Shown piece by piece: positions 8,932 to 16,804 of a DNA stretch of 47,626 nt. Below the pieces are notes generated by a model. The model did no database searches. It was not told the DNA's origin and saw only the letters and a program-made list of their open reading frames with translations. The stretch's first letter is position 1. Every line of letters starts with the position of its first letter. Origin of the DNA: a virus; IMG/VR virus record IMGVR_UViG_3300042539_002592, positions 1 to 47,626 of that record; one strand, written 5' to 3'. Both the position numbers and the translations under genes were made by a program.

Positions 8932-11900
8932 TATTTGTCACTTTCCGATGCCTGCATGATTTGCGTCGCGCTGATTAGTATGCTTCCCTTGGCCTTCGCC
9001 AACAGATTGCCAAAGGGGTCTTGCACGCGAATCATTCGCTGTTTGAGAGTCGCGCAGTTGTAGACCACATAAAGCCAATAGCCGTCGCGCAAATTGGCTG
9101 CCCTAGCCCATTCATTCGAGGAAACTTCCACGTCGCCCGTATTGGCGCGGCCTTTGACCTCAATGGCTCGTCGGCCCCGCGGGTCGCCCTTGGGATAAAC
9201 CGCCAACAAATCAAAACCTGGGTTGTCAGAGAGCCCGGCGGCACGAGCGAGTGCGGGCGTGTGGACGTCCATCACGACGGCCCCCTCGGCTTCCTCGGAC
9301 GCACGAACGAATTCCATTGCGATCCGTTCGACCTCGGCGTCATGCCGCGCTAGCTCTTCGGCGTTTGTCGAAGGGACAATCAACGCGTGGGCGAAAAACG
9401 TCATATTGCCGGCCGCGATCAATTCCGGTTCGCGCCGGATCGTCGCCAGTGCCGTGGCGCGACGCTCTGCCAAAGAGCGCTGCTGCTCCTTGATCTCCTT
9501 GAGCGCTTTTACGGCGGCAGCGTTTCCGCTGCGAGCTCTTTCCGACTGTTTGACTCTCGCGGTGGCGAGTTCCGTCTCTTGGTAGTTAAAACCGCTCTGG
9601 ATGAACTGTTCGCGCTCAGGCAAAGTAGCCAGCAAGGCATCGCGATGTTCGATTGCCATCCCGCGAGCCACTCGCTCGATCAAAAATGCCGATGCCTGCT
9701 CCTTGAGCTTTTCAGCCGTGGCCGCCAACCGCTGGGCAGCGGGAGGTAGGCCGCGACCACCATTCAGTAGCAACAGGTGTTCGACGGGACAAAGAGTTAA
9801 GTCGATTCCTTCGGACTGCTTGACGCCAACCAGCTTGCAGTCGAGTACTTCGTCGGCGGCCAAATCGGCCAGCTCCGGATCAGCCTCCCGTACTACACTG
9901 ACGAGAGCGAGATGAAACAGGTAGGGTTTCTCCGTGGTCGGGTCCACGAACACCGCGCCGCGGAGGGCTTGGTCACTCAACCGGTCGCTCACGGTGGCAC
10001 GGAATTGTTCAAACACTGGTTCGCCAGGATGCACCCAAATGGCCGCATCCGATTGCTGCGGGCGAACGACGGTTAGGCACTCGCGTTGCTGCGGCGTGTA
10101 CATTTCCAGCGTGTAAAGTAACGGATCAGACGCACCCTTGACCGCCGGCCGGAGGGAGAAGCAGTTGTCCAAGTCGCCGTTGATCTCGATTGCCGCCAGC
10201 GGCGAGGCGCTTTGAATGTATTGACGAACGTAGCCCGGCAACAGGCGACGATAGGCTTCCTGCGCGAGGTCCTCCCGCAGACGCGGAAGTTGGCGTTTGA
10301 CATCGCCACCGTCGCCATAAAGCATCCGGTCCTTGGCGGCGAGGGCTTCGACCTGCTCCGGCGTGAGCCGCCCTTCGAGGTCGTGCGCCACGGAGCCAGC
10401 GTCTTCTACAACGGCGCGCTCCATGTACGTCTTGAGCGAAAGCCCCTCGAACAAACGGCCGATCGAGTCGAATACTTTTTCACTGCCCAGGCTGTTGCGG
10501 ATGGTTTCCAGCTTCTTGAGCAGTGTTTCAATGACAAGTCCCTCGCGCGTCTTTGGGGCCACGAGGTTAACGATCTGGACGGGATCATGTTTTTGACCGT
10601 ACCGATGAATGCGGCCCATGCGCTGCTCAAGGCGTGCTGGGTTCCAGGGCACATCGAAGTTGATCATGATCCAGCAAAACTGCAGGTTGATACCTTCGGC
10701 GGCGGCGTCGGTGCAGAGCATGAACCTCGCCCCGCCATCCTCGTTCGACATGCGGAATCGCTCGACCTGCTTGGTGCGATCGGTGTAATACATGCCGCCA
10801 TGAATTTGGGCGATCTGACCGGTGTAGCCCATGCCGCCCAAGCGCTGGACCAAATAGTTGAGCGTGTCGCGATGCTCGGTGAAGACGATGAACTTTTCCC
10901 CGGCGAAACGAGGTTCGGTGAGGACCTCGCGGAGCTTATCGAATTTGGACTCGGCCCCCTGTTCGTAAACTTTGCGGGCGAGATCGCGGAGCGCGACCAC
11001 TTGTTCGCGTTCGACCACCAGATCGGCAAGCGACGTGGCGATAACGCCGGCCATCAAGCGATCTTCGGAAATTTCGTTTTCTTCACGGCCGTTGATGGGC
11101 CCGTTTTCTTCATCGGCGGTCTTGGTGTCGAGCACATCGTCGTCTTCCGCCAGGCGGCGCTGGAGAACGACGAGCTGCTCCTCGGTCAGTCTTCCTTCCT
11201 GAACGTCACGAATTAACTGCGTGAGCTTTTCGATGCGCCGCTCGAAGGAACGCAAGAGTGCGTATGTAGAACTGGCCAAGCGGCGTTGCAGCACGCTCAT
11301 CGCGAGCCTCGCGGCCGAACGATTAAGCAGCTTGGCCCGGTTGTAGATGACTCGCATGTACTCGGTCGTTTGATCGTAGAGCGCCTGCTCGCTGACTGGG
11401 CCTTGGGTCAGATCATAACCGAGTGTGTCGGAGATGCGTTTGGGATAAAGAGGTTTGCCGCTGAGGTGGACCATCTCCTCTTTGGTTCGACGGATGAAGC
11501 GGGCTTGCCGCTGAGCGGGCGGAAACTGATCGAAGGCTTCTGGTGTAGAAAGCACGTCGGGTTCGAGCAAACGCCACAGACCGTAATATGGATAGTCCTT
11601 TCCTTGGTGCGGCGTGGCGGTGAGCAACAAGAGATGATGTGGTGTCCAAGGAAGTCGCCACGCCGGGTCCAAACCGCGAATCCCGGCCAAAGCCTCCGCC
11701 AGTTTATAACGGTCGGTTTTGCGGACACGCAGGTCGTTACCGCGATCGACTGAAAGCTTGTGTGCTTCATCGAAGACTACCAAGTCATAGGGCTCAACCA
11801 GATCCTCTCGCAGTCGCGCGAAAACTCGTTCACCTGCCAACGTATCGACGCTGACGATGGCCCGCTCGCTGCCCGGCCCAACGAAAGGGTTTGAGTTCTT

Positions 11901-12503
11901 GGCATCGGCACCTGCGACCACGTTGAACGGCAAGTTGAAGAGCACCTGCATTTCTCGCTGCCAGTTTCCGATCAATCCAGCCGGCGGAACAATAAGTACC
12001 CGCCGAAGGAGGCGGCGAGAAAGCATCTCGCGTATGTATAGCCCGGTCATGATCGTCTTGCCCGCACCCGCATCGTCGGCAAGCAGAAATCGCAGGCGGG
12101 GCTGATTCAACATGTGGTCGTAAACGGCAATTCGCTGGTGCGGAAGGGGGTCGATGTTGGAGGTTTCGGTAGCAAAGGCAGGATTGGCAAGGTGGCCGAA
12201 CGAAAGACGTTCCCCCTCAACCACCGCTCGAACGCTTTCCGGATTAGCCGTGAATTCAAGCATCGGCGCGCCGGTGCTAACGGTGTTGAGCTCCACGCCA
12301 ACCTCATCAGCGTCGAGTTCCCCAGATATTTCCAGCAGCCGATTCCAAGACAATTGCGATGGCACAGACTTGCTGTTCTCCCAGCGGTTTACGGTCGGAA
12401 ACGACACCCCAAGCCGCTCCGCTAACACGGTTTGGGTTAACCCCATTCTTGCTCGAAGTTGCTTGATCTGCTCGGCAAAGTTTTCGCCTGGCGTGCGGTC
12501 CAT
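8931..12503 (-). CDS. HTH-SNF2 helicase-DUF3883 fusion, first gene of Hma-like defence operon
   Basis: 1190-aa fusion protein. Residues 8-60 form an XRE-type helix-turn-helix (LRARMGLTQTVLAERLGVSFPTVNRWENSKSVPS is the helix pair, shown as LTQTVLAERLGVS / PTVNRWENS). Residues about 120-680 are an SNF2/superfamily-2 helicase: Walker A DDAGAGKT (143-150), DEAH (245-248), LLLTATPHQGKD near 295, and the motif VI region RMGRIHRYGQ near 630. Residues about 1100-1175 match DUF3883 (FDLLAVYPKGD, RRAIEVKGRA), a domain related to nuclease folds, with the E-V-K triad visible. Helicases of this type head methylase/ATPase defence operons. The N-terminal HTH is unusual and could let the helicase repress its own promoter, which contains an 11-bp palindrome 61 bp upstream. 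Nuclease activity of DUF3883 here is unproven. Confidence 0.9.
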   Translation of the reverse strand: MDRTPGENFAEQIKQLRARMGLTQTVLAERLGVSFPTVNRWENSKSVPSQLSWNRLLEISGELDADEVGVELNTVSTGAPMLEFTANPESVRAVVEGERLSFGHLANPAFATETSNIDPLPHQRIAVYDHMLNQPRLRFLLADDAGAGKTIMTGLYIREMLSRRLLRRVLIVPPAGLIGNWQREMQVLFNLPFNVVAGADAKNSNPFVGPGSERAIVSVDTLAGERVFARLREDLVEPYDLVVFDEAHKLSVDRGNDLRVRKTDRYKLAEALAGIRGLDPAWRLPWTPHHLLLLTATPHQGKDYPYYGLWRLLEPDVLSTPEAFDQFPPAQRQARFIRRTKEEMVHLSGKPLYPKRISDTLGYDLTQGPVSEQALYDQTTEYMRVIYNRAKLLNRSAARLAMSVLQRRLASSTYALLRSFERRIEKLTQLIRDVQEGRLTEEQLVVLQRRLAEDDDVLDTKTADEENGPINGREENEISEDRLMAGVIATSLADLVVEREQVVALRDLARKVYEQGAESKFDKLREVLTEPRFAGEKFIVFTEHRDTLNYLVQRLGGMGYTGQIAQIHGGMYYTDRTKQVERFRMSNEDGGARFMLCTDAAAEGINLQFCWIMINFDVPWNPARLEQRMGRIHRYGQKHDPVQIVNLVAPKTREGLVIETLLKKLETIRNSLGSEKVFDSIGRLFEGLSLKTYMERAVVEDAGSVAHDLEGRLTPEQVEALAAKDRMLYGDGGDVKRQLPRLREDLAQEAYRRLLPGYVRQYIQSASPLAAIEINGDLDNCFSLRPAVKGASDPLLYTLEMYTPQQRECLTVVRPQQSDAAIWVHPGEPVFEQFRATVSDRLSDQALRGAVFVDPTTEKPYLFHLALVSVVREADPELADLAADEVLDCKLVGVKQSEGIDLTLCPVEHLLLLNGGRGLPPAAQRLAATAEKLKEQASAFLIERVARGMAIEHRDALLATLPEREQFIQSGFNYQETELATARVKQSERARSGNAAAVKALKEIKEQQRSLAERRATALATIRREPELIAAGNMTFFAHALIVPSTNAEELARHDAEVERIAMEFVRASEEAEGAVVMDVHTPALARAAGLSDNPGFDLLAVYPKGDPRGRRAIEVKGRANTGDVEVSSNEWARAANLRDGYWLYVVYNCATLKQRMIRVQDPFGNLLAKAKGSILISATQIMQASESDK

Positions 12504-12506
12504 TTC

Positions 12507-12520
12507 AGCTGGCTCCAGCT
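12507..12520. promoter_or_regulatory. 14-bp palindrome over the helicase ribosome binding site
   Basis: Plus strand AGCTGGCTCCAGCT: a perfect AGCTGG/CCAGCT inverted repeat with a 2-bp centre, three bases upstream of the helicase start codon. On the minus strand its centre contains GGAG, the only Shine-Dalgarno-like sequence. It may act as a DNA operator or as a small mRNA hairpin that limits translation. Confidence 0.5.
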
Positions 12521-12545
12521 TCGGGTTCTAAATGATTGCGTCGCC

Positions 12546-12574
12546 AGTATAGCGTTTGATATATTGACCGTCAA
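12546..12574 (-). promoter_or_regulatory. Sigma-70-like promoter for the defence operon
   Basis: Reading leftward: -35 TTGACG (12574-12569), exactly 17 bp, then -10 TATACT (12551-12546). Transcription would start near 12539, giving a 36-nt leader before the helicase ATG. The -35 box overlaps the -35 box of the opposite promoter within the palindrome at 12564-12574. Confidence 0.8.
12564..12574. promoter_or_regulatory. Shared -35 palindrome, candidate operator
   Basis: TTGACCGTCAA is an inverted repeat (TTGAC/GTCAA around one C) that supplies the -35 hexamers of both divergent promoters. A repressor bound here would shut both operons together. The XRE-type domain at the start of the adjacent helicase is the obvious candidate; this is inference. 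Confidence 0.55.
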
Positions 12575-12592
12575 CAACTCACGCGATATGAT
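12564..12592 (+). promoter_or_regulatory. Sigma-70-like promoter for the two-gene unknown module
   Basis: Reading rightward: -35 TTGACC (12564-12569), 17-bp spacer, -10 TATGAT (12587-12592). Transcription would start near 12599, leaving a leader of about 110 nt before the ATG at 12710. The leader contains an A-run/T-run pair around AAAAAAGGGTTTTT that might fold. Confidence 0.8.
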
Positions 12593-12709
12593 TGTTGGAG
12601 TTCGGCCCGAGTTACCCAGACGCGGCGGAACAAAAAAGGGTTTTTAGCGGCTCGGAGTTGAGTTGCTGCCTTCGTTCTTACCGAGAGCCTCAGGCAACGG
12701 AGTGAAGTT

Positions 12710-13903
12710 ATGGCCACTTTCCGCCTTCGACATTTTTCCAGTCTTAGTGTGTTACGGGCCATCGCCCCGGAGCGGCTACGGTCGTTTCTGCTCCCCTACA
12801 GCAGCTTCTTTGCCGAACGGGGTTGTGAGCTTCCAGCCTTGGGGACCGGCGATGAAATCGAGTTTCAGCAGTTGGTCGACATTTTTATGTCACCCGACGA
12901 ATCGACCCCGCGCGAACTCTTGGACTCGCTTTTCCTTGTGGACGAGATGTCGACGCCAGAGGGAATGGACTTACTTCTTGACGAGGCGACGCGTGCTGGG
13001 CTTGAACTCGAATTAGGCGACGATAATTCACCAGCCGACGTAGCCGTGCAAGTCTGGCTGTTTGACAGCGAAATCCTTGAGCGAAAGCACGCTGAACAGT
13101 TCCTCTTCAAGCCGAAGTCATTCGAATACTTTAAGACGGAACGGACTGATATTCCACCTTTTGCTCTTCCTTCAGCAACTAAGCGCCGGGCAATGGAAAC
13201 AGCACTCGACGACTGGTTTGAGAAAAAGAAGCGTGGTCGCGCTTCCCGAGTGTTTGCTTACCCGAAAGACGGTGAGGTTTGGTTCTTGGTGCGACACGGC
13301 CAACCATTCAAGCGCGAAGAGAGCATACAAGGAGCCGAGGTCGAGAGTGTCTGTTACCGGCCGCTGAAATATGACGTGGTAGTCTACAATCGAACCTTGC
13401 ACGAGCTACGTATCAATGCCCAATTGATCGGGGAAAAAGAACTGTATCGCCAGCAGTTCGGATCTCATTTATTCGACGACCCCAATTTTTTCTCGATCAA
13501 CAAGAAGTACACACTTGAGCCCCTGCGTGAATACGGACTTGCTTCCATGGCCTGTGGGGATATCGACGGCATCGAATCGATCACACTGACTGAAGTCCAC
13601 CTTCTTTGGGGTGGTGCACACCGCGAAATCGAAGTCCGCAAGTCGACTGACTTGTTCGCAGCCCTTGAAGCTCGGGGGAGAGAATTGCCTTCTCACCCAA
13701 CGCTCATAAAGGCAATGTTGAAGGTCAAGTTCGTTGACTGTAAGACTCCCCGTTCAGTAACCATCAAGCCGCCAAATGTCGCCCAGTACACACGCGACAG
13801 TGACGCAGTGATACTAGAAGAGTGGATGGCGCAACGCGGATTTATCCTTCATGAAGAGGTCGAAGAGCATGCTGCCGTTGCAGAGACTCTGGCAGGCGAT
13901 TGA
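12710..13903 (+). CDS. Unrecognised protein, first gene of module divergent from the defence operon
   Basis: 397-aa soluble-looking protein with no family I recognise. No signal peptide, membrane segment, Walker, nuclease or HTH motif is evident. Composition is acidic in the first third (PDESTPRELLDSLFLVDEMST) and mixed afterwards; KKKRGRASRVFAYPKDGEVWFLVRHGQPF lies near the middle as a basic stretch followed by beta-like segments. The C-terminal part reads like a mixed alpha/beta domain ending in a Glu-rich helix (HEEVEEHAAVAE). ATG at 12710 has GGAG seven bases upstream and a well-formed promoter at 12564-12592. It overlaps or abuts the next gene on the same strand, so the two form an operon. 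Sharing a promoter region with the Hma-like operon suggests a role in the same system, but this is inference. Confidence 0.8.
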   Translation: MATFRLRHFSSLSVLRAIAPERLRSFLLPYSSFFAERGCELPALGTGDEIEFQQLVDIFMSPDESTPRELLDSLFLVDEMSTPEGMDLLLDEATRAGLELELGDDNSPADVAVQVWLFDSEILERKHAEQFLFKPKSFEYFKTERTDIPPFALPSATKRRAMETALDDWFEKKKRGRASRVFAYPKDGEVWFLVRHGQPFKREESIQGAEVESVCYRPLKYDVVVYNRTLHELRINAQLIGEKELYRQQFGSHLFDDPNFFSINKKYTLEPLREYGLASMACGDIDGIESITLTEVHLLWGGAHREIEVRKSTDLFAALEARGRELPSHPTLIKAMLKVKFVDCKTPRSVTIKPPNVAQYTRDSDAVILEEWMAQRGFILHEEVEEHAAVAETLAGD

Positions 13904-15143
13904 GGCAACGCCAGGGGCAATGGCAGTGCTGACCGAGTGGCGAGACCGACTTGGCGCAGACTTTCCGTTGCTCCAGCCCATGCTGCTCCCCACGGATCGA
14001 TTCGCCGGAAGCATTCCCGTCGCTAATGATCCCTACGTATCGTATCGCGTAGTGTGGCACGCGCCAGATGACATTGTCGGTATTCATGATGGCGGTGGAC
14101 CGCAGATCACATTATCGAAGCGGGACGTGCTGATTTATCGACTGGACATTCATCGTCTTGCTCGCGAGATAGCGATAGCATTGGGCATCGAGCATGCCAC
14201 TGCAAACATAGACGACGTCCCGAACCTACACCGGATCGGTTCCTTCCGATCCGTCACTGGGTGTTCGTTTCCCGCTTACTTGGTCCTCCCGATGGAGGCG
14301 GCGGAGCTACGGCGCGCCGTCGAATGGATTGTGGTTCAACACGATGATCCGTTCATACTTTTGGTTCCAACTGGCCGACGCATGCGTCCAAACTGCGAAC
14401 AGCTGCTGAAACAACGCAAGTCGTGTTTTCTTCCTCTGGTGGACTCGATCGATATAGATGGCGATGGGAAGTGGTGCGCCACGGAAGCGGCGAGGCGGCG
14501 GCTTTTAACATTCCAGCCCCCGAACATCCCGTTGGCTTCGATGGCCGGATCTGGAATTGCATTGGTACCCGCGTCTGATAGGGAGGGTCTAAGCAAACAA
14601 GCAGTCACGAATGCCAAGCTTATCTCGACGAGGAGTTGGACTCAGCCGGACCTGAATGCCGCGATCATTGAGTACAAATCCAAGCGAGCATCTACTTACC
14701 AGGATCTCGTGGCTGGTGTGCAAGCTGGACGGCCGGGCGCAAAAAAGTCAGCCCAAAAGATGTTTGGCCGCAACGCAATTTCTCGCGAGCTCGGGGTCAA
14801 AGCTAAAGCGATGGTGTCGAAGTCTCCGGAGTGGCTGGCTATTGCTGAAGAGCTACGGCTTTCGCATGGCAAAGACCGCAACAATCGGAAGCTCGCGAAA
14901 GTGGGTTTGGATATTGCCATTGAAGCGAGGGCGGCCGACGCATCGCAGACTGTACTCGATATCTCGATACAGAACGAAACGATCAGACTTATTCGTGCGT
15001 GTTTGCCCAAGGTTGACGCTGCGGCGCTTATCGAGAAACTCCAATGCGGAGAGATCACGGATGATCAAGCTCGCATGCTTGTCGATGTCGTAAAGGATCA
15101 GAAACGCGACGACCGGGCGTGGAAAGTTCGCAGCGACTCATGA
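13869..15143 (+). CDS. Unrecognised protein, second gene of the divergent module
   Basis: About 424 aa, no family recognised. The N-terminal two thirds look like a mixed alpha/beta domain (RDVLIYRLDIHRLAREIAIALGIEH). The C-terminal third, from about RPGAKKSAQKMFGRNAISREL, is basic and strongly helical, with EWLAIAEELRLSHGKDRNNRKLAKVG resembling a helix-turn-helix-like DNA-binding region, followed by an acidic/basic helical tail. The ATG at 13869 is preferred because GAGG lies nine bases upstream; an alternative ATG at 13851 would lengthen it by six residues. Either way it overlaps the end of the upstream gene, indicating translational coupling. The stop lies inside an inverted repeat that probably ends transcription. 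A DNA-binding partner or regulator of the defence operon is possible but unproven. Confidence 0.78.
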   Translation: MLPLQRLWQAIEATPGAMAVLTEWRDRLGADFPLLQPMLLPTDRFAGSIPVANDPYVSYRVVWHAPDDIVGIHDGGGPQITLSKRDVLIYRLDIHRLAREIAIALGIEHATANIDDVPNLHRIGSFRSVTGCSFPAYLVLPMEAAELRRAVEWIVVQHDDPFILLVPTGRRMRPNCEQLLKQRKSCFLPLVDSIDIDGDGKWCATEAARRRLLTFQPPNIPLASMAGSGIALVPASDREGLSKQAVTNAKLISTRSWTQPDLNAAIIEYKSKRASTYQDLVAGVQAGRPGAKKSAQKMFGRNAISRELGVKAKAMVSKSPEWLAIAEELRLSHGKDRNNRKLAKVGLDIAIEARAADASQTVLDISIQNETIRLIRACLPKVDAAALIEKLQCGEITDDQARMLVDVVKDQKRDDRAWKVRSDS

Positions 15144-15180
15144 CCACCTCAAAGTGGTCATGACCAGTTTGGGCCGTTTT
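15138..15180 (+). terminator. Hairpin at the end of the two-gene module
   Basis: TCATGACCAC (15138-15147) pairs perfectly with GTGGTCATGA (15154-15163) around loop CTCAAA; the stem overlaps the TGA stop of the upstream gene. A TTTTT run follows at about 15177-15181, some 13 bases after the stem, so termination is plausible but not textbook. A second short repeat CGCGA/TCGCG sits at 15204-15216. Confidence 0.55.
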
Positions 15181-15306
15181 TACTCAGGCTTTTTTAGTAG
15201 TTTCGCGACTCTCGCGTGACCAGCGGCTTCTCTTCTGTCGTGCCTGATTCAGCGTGCTGCACTCCTGGCAGTACCGATCAAAGGCACAGAATAAGAGGAG
15301 GATGCA

Positions 15307-15636
15307 ATGCCAACCCAACTAACGAAAGCGTCCCTTTCATCCGCTCGCCGCCAGTTGCTGGAATGTTTCCAGCAGATGAATTTCGGCCGATTGGAATCGC
15401 TGGAGATTCAGTCCGGTGAGCCGGTCGTTGATCCGCTTCCTCGCAGGCAGTTCGAGATCAAGTTCTCTGGGGAGAACGGCCCCCGTCCCGAAGTGAACTC
15501 GACGGATTTTGCGCTGAAGCAGCAGGTTGTCGAGCTATTTGCGTTTTTCGATGAACTGCAGAACGGCATCATCGACGTATTGGAAATCAAGCACGGGCTG
15601 CCGTTTCGCATGATCGTCACGGAGGTGCCCGCCTAA
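15307..15636 (+). CDS. Hypothetical protein, first gene of the phage early operon
   Basis: 109-aa protein with an N-terminal helix (ARRQLLECFQQMNFGRLESLEI) and a short beta-rich middle, ending in a hydrophobic strand (LPFRMIVTEV). No known domain recognised. The start is well supported by AGGAGG six bases before the ATG. It precedes the sigma-like gene by 207 bp that include a terminator-like structure. Similar short proteins with 'LESLEIQSGEPV' occur, as far as I recall, in prophages of this kind; I cannot confirm this without a search. Function unknown. Confidence 0.75.
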   Translation: MPTQLTKASLSSARRQLLECFQQMNFGRLESLEIQSGEPVVDPLPRRQFEIKFSGENGPRPEVNSTDFALKQQVVELFAFFDELQNGIIDVLEIKHGLPFRMIVTEVPA

Positions 15637-15710
15637 TAACTGGGGGTAGGCACCCGCTTCATACGTTCGTTTTCTCATTTTGTTCACCTGACATTTTAGC
15701 CGGCCGCACA

Positions 15711-15768
15711 GCGGAGGCGATTGTGGGCGACGCCGATTATGGCGCGACTCGCATCGCCTCCGCTTTTT
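15711..15768 (+). terminator. Terminator-like structured leader before the sigma-like gene
   Basis: GCGGAGGCGA (15711-15720) pairs with TCGCCTCCGC (15754-15763), directly followed by TTTTT. The 33-nt interior can form its own small hairpin (CGCC GATTAT GGCG, 15731-15744). A 10-bp stem plus U-tract fits intrinsic termination after the 109-aa gene; the large structured interior leaves room for attenuation or a regulatory RNA controlling the sigma-like gene 76 bp downstream. Confidence 0.7.
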
Positions 15769-15843
15769 CGTTGGCCTGCATTCCCTTCGCCACTCGTCGT
15801 GTGCCCACGCCACCCGCTCCTCGCCGGCGAGGAGTTTTTAATT

Positions 15844-16434
15844 ATGGCGAAGGCCAGTTTTGATCCCAGTGAAGATCGTTTCATTCGCGGCATTATCAAG
15901 CGCAAGGTCAACCAGTTGATCGGTCGCGCGGGATTCGCTTTGCAGGACCGCGAGTCCCTCGAACAGGAACTGTTCGCTCGCGTGCTGCAGAGCCTGCCAC
16001 GATTCAATCCGGACGTTGCACATCGCAACAAATTCGTCACGGCCGTTGTCGAGCGGTACGTCGCCAACATGCTTCGCAACAAGAAGGCGGAGAAACGCGA
16101 CTATCGACGGATCACGTCACTCAACGTGACGATCGAGATCACCGACGAAGGGCCGACGGAGTTGTCCCAAACCATCGGCGATCGAGAACTCGATGCCCGA
16201 CTCGGCCGCGAGCGTCGCAGCGAGCAGGAGCTTAACGAATTGGCGATGGACATGGCGGAGGTCATGTCCACGCTGCCGGAAGCCTGGCGAACCATGCTCG
16301 AGCTGCGGAAATCGCGAACGATGGTGGAAATCGCGGAAGTGATGGGCATTCCTCGCACGACGCTCAACGACTGGATGCGTCGCATTCGGCAGCGATTCGA
16401 AAAAGCAGGCATGCAGGATTACCTGGAATGGTAA
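15844..16434 (+). CDS. Phage-encoded sigma-70-like (ECF-type) factor
   Basis: 196-aa protein with region 2-like helices (residues about 15-90; ESLEQELFARVLQSLPRF, RNKFVTAVVERYVANMLRNKK) and a region 4-like HTH (about 145-190; STLPEAWRTMLELRKSRTM, then EIAEVMGIPRTTLNDWMRRI). This layout fits a minimal ECF-type sigma factor that would redirect host RNA polymerase to element promoters. The ATG at 15844 (MAKASFDPS) is chosen because of AGGAG upstream; earlier in-frame starts lie within the terminator-like leader. A perfect hairpin follows the gene at 16456-16483 and overlaps an 11-bp sequence found at two other phage promoters regions, making that sequence a candidate target. Sigma activity is inferred; an anti-termination or HTH regulator role remains possible. 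Confidence 0.78.
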   Translation: MAKASFDPSEDRFIRGIIKRKVNQLIGRAGFALQDRESLEQELFARVLQSLPRFNPDVAHRNKFVTAVVERYVANMLRNKKAEKRDYRRITSLNVTIEITDEGPTELSQTIGDRELDARLGRERRSEQELNELAMDMAEVMSTLPEAWRTMLELRKSRTMVEIAEVMGIPRTTLNDWMRRIRQRFEKAGMQDYLEW

Positions 16435-16453
16435 TCGTCATCTCGCGCCTGAA

Positions 16454-16483
16454 CCGGGTAGGTCAGCAGATAGAGACCTACCC
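16454..16483 (+). promoter_or_regulatory. CCGGGTAGGTC element, copy 1, within a perfect hairpin
   Basis: CCGGGTAGGTC at 16454-16464. GGGTAGGTC (16456-16464) also pairs perfectly with GACCTACCC (16475-16483) over a 10-nt loop. It lies 41 bp upstream of the ATG at 16505. The same 11-mer occurs at 32030-32040 (+) and 28092-28102 (-), only the first copy forming a hairpin. Confidence 0.6.
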
Positions 16484-16504
16484 AATCGACGCGAGGAAAA
16501 CGAA

Positions 16505-16804
16505 ATGACCAAGGAACTGTATCGCTACCGCTTCACTGCGGAAGTGCCCGTCGAGGAGGTCGAAGCCTCGTTCCTGCTGGCTGTTCTGGCAACAGAGAGC
16601 CTGCATGGCGAAGCCCAGACTCGACTTGATGCGGCTCATTACCTCGATCCGAACACGCGTGCCCTCGTCATCGACGCGGGCACGCAGGTCGGACGAGATC
16701 TCAACCGACTCTTCACGGGCTTCATTGCTCGGGAGTTCGGACCTGACGCGTTCGACGTCGAACGCGTTTCCAAGCAACAACCGTGCAAGGGGGTGGCCGC
16801 GTGA
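16505..16804 (+). CDS. Hypothetical small phage early protein
   Basis: 99-aa protein of unknown function. It opens with a strand/helix (LYRYRFTAEVPVEEVEASFLLAVLATESLHG) and contains ARTLDAAHYLDPNTRALVID-like alternation of acidic helix and strand. GAGGAAAA upstream supports the ATG. Its TGA overlaps the GTG of the next gene (GTGA), so it is co-translated with the RecA-like ATPase and may assist recombination; that is inference from position. Confidence 0.8.
   Translation: MTKELYRYRFTAEVPVEEVEASFLLAVLATESLHGEAQTRLDAAHYLDPNTRALVIDAGTQVGRDLNRLFTGFIAREFGPDAFDVERVSKQQPCKGVAA

Noticed and set aside
10212-11216. 334-codon plus-strand frame inside the helicase gene
   Set aside because: Exact antisense of the helicase motor; codon-aligned frame opposite a well-supported gene.
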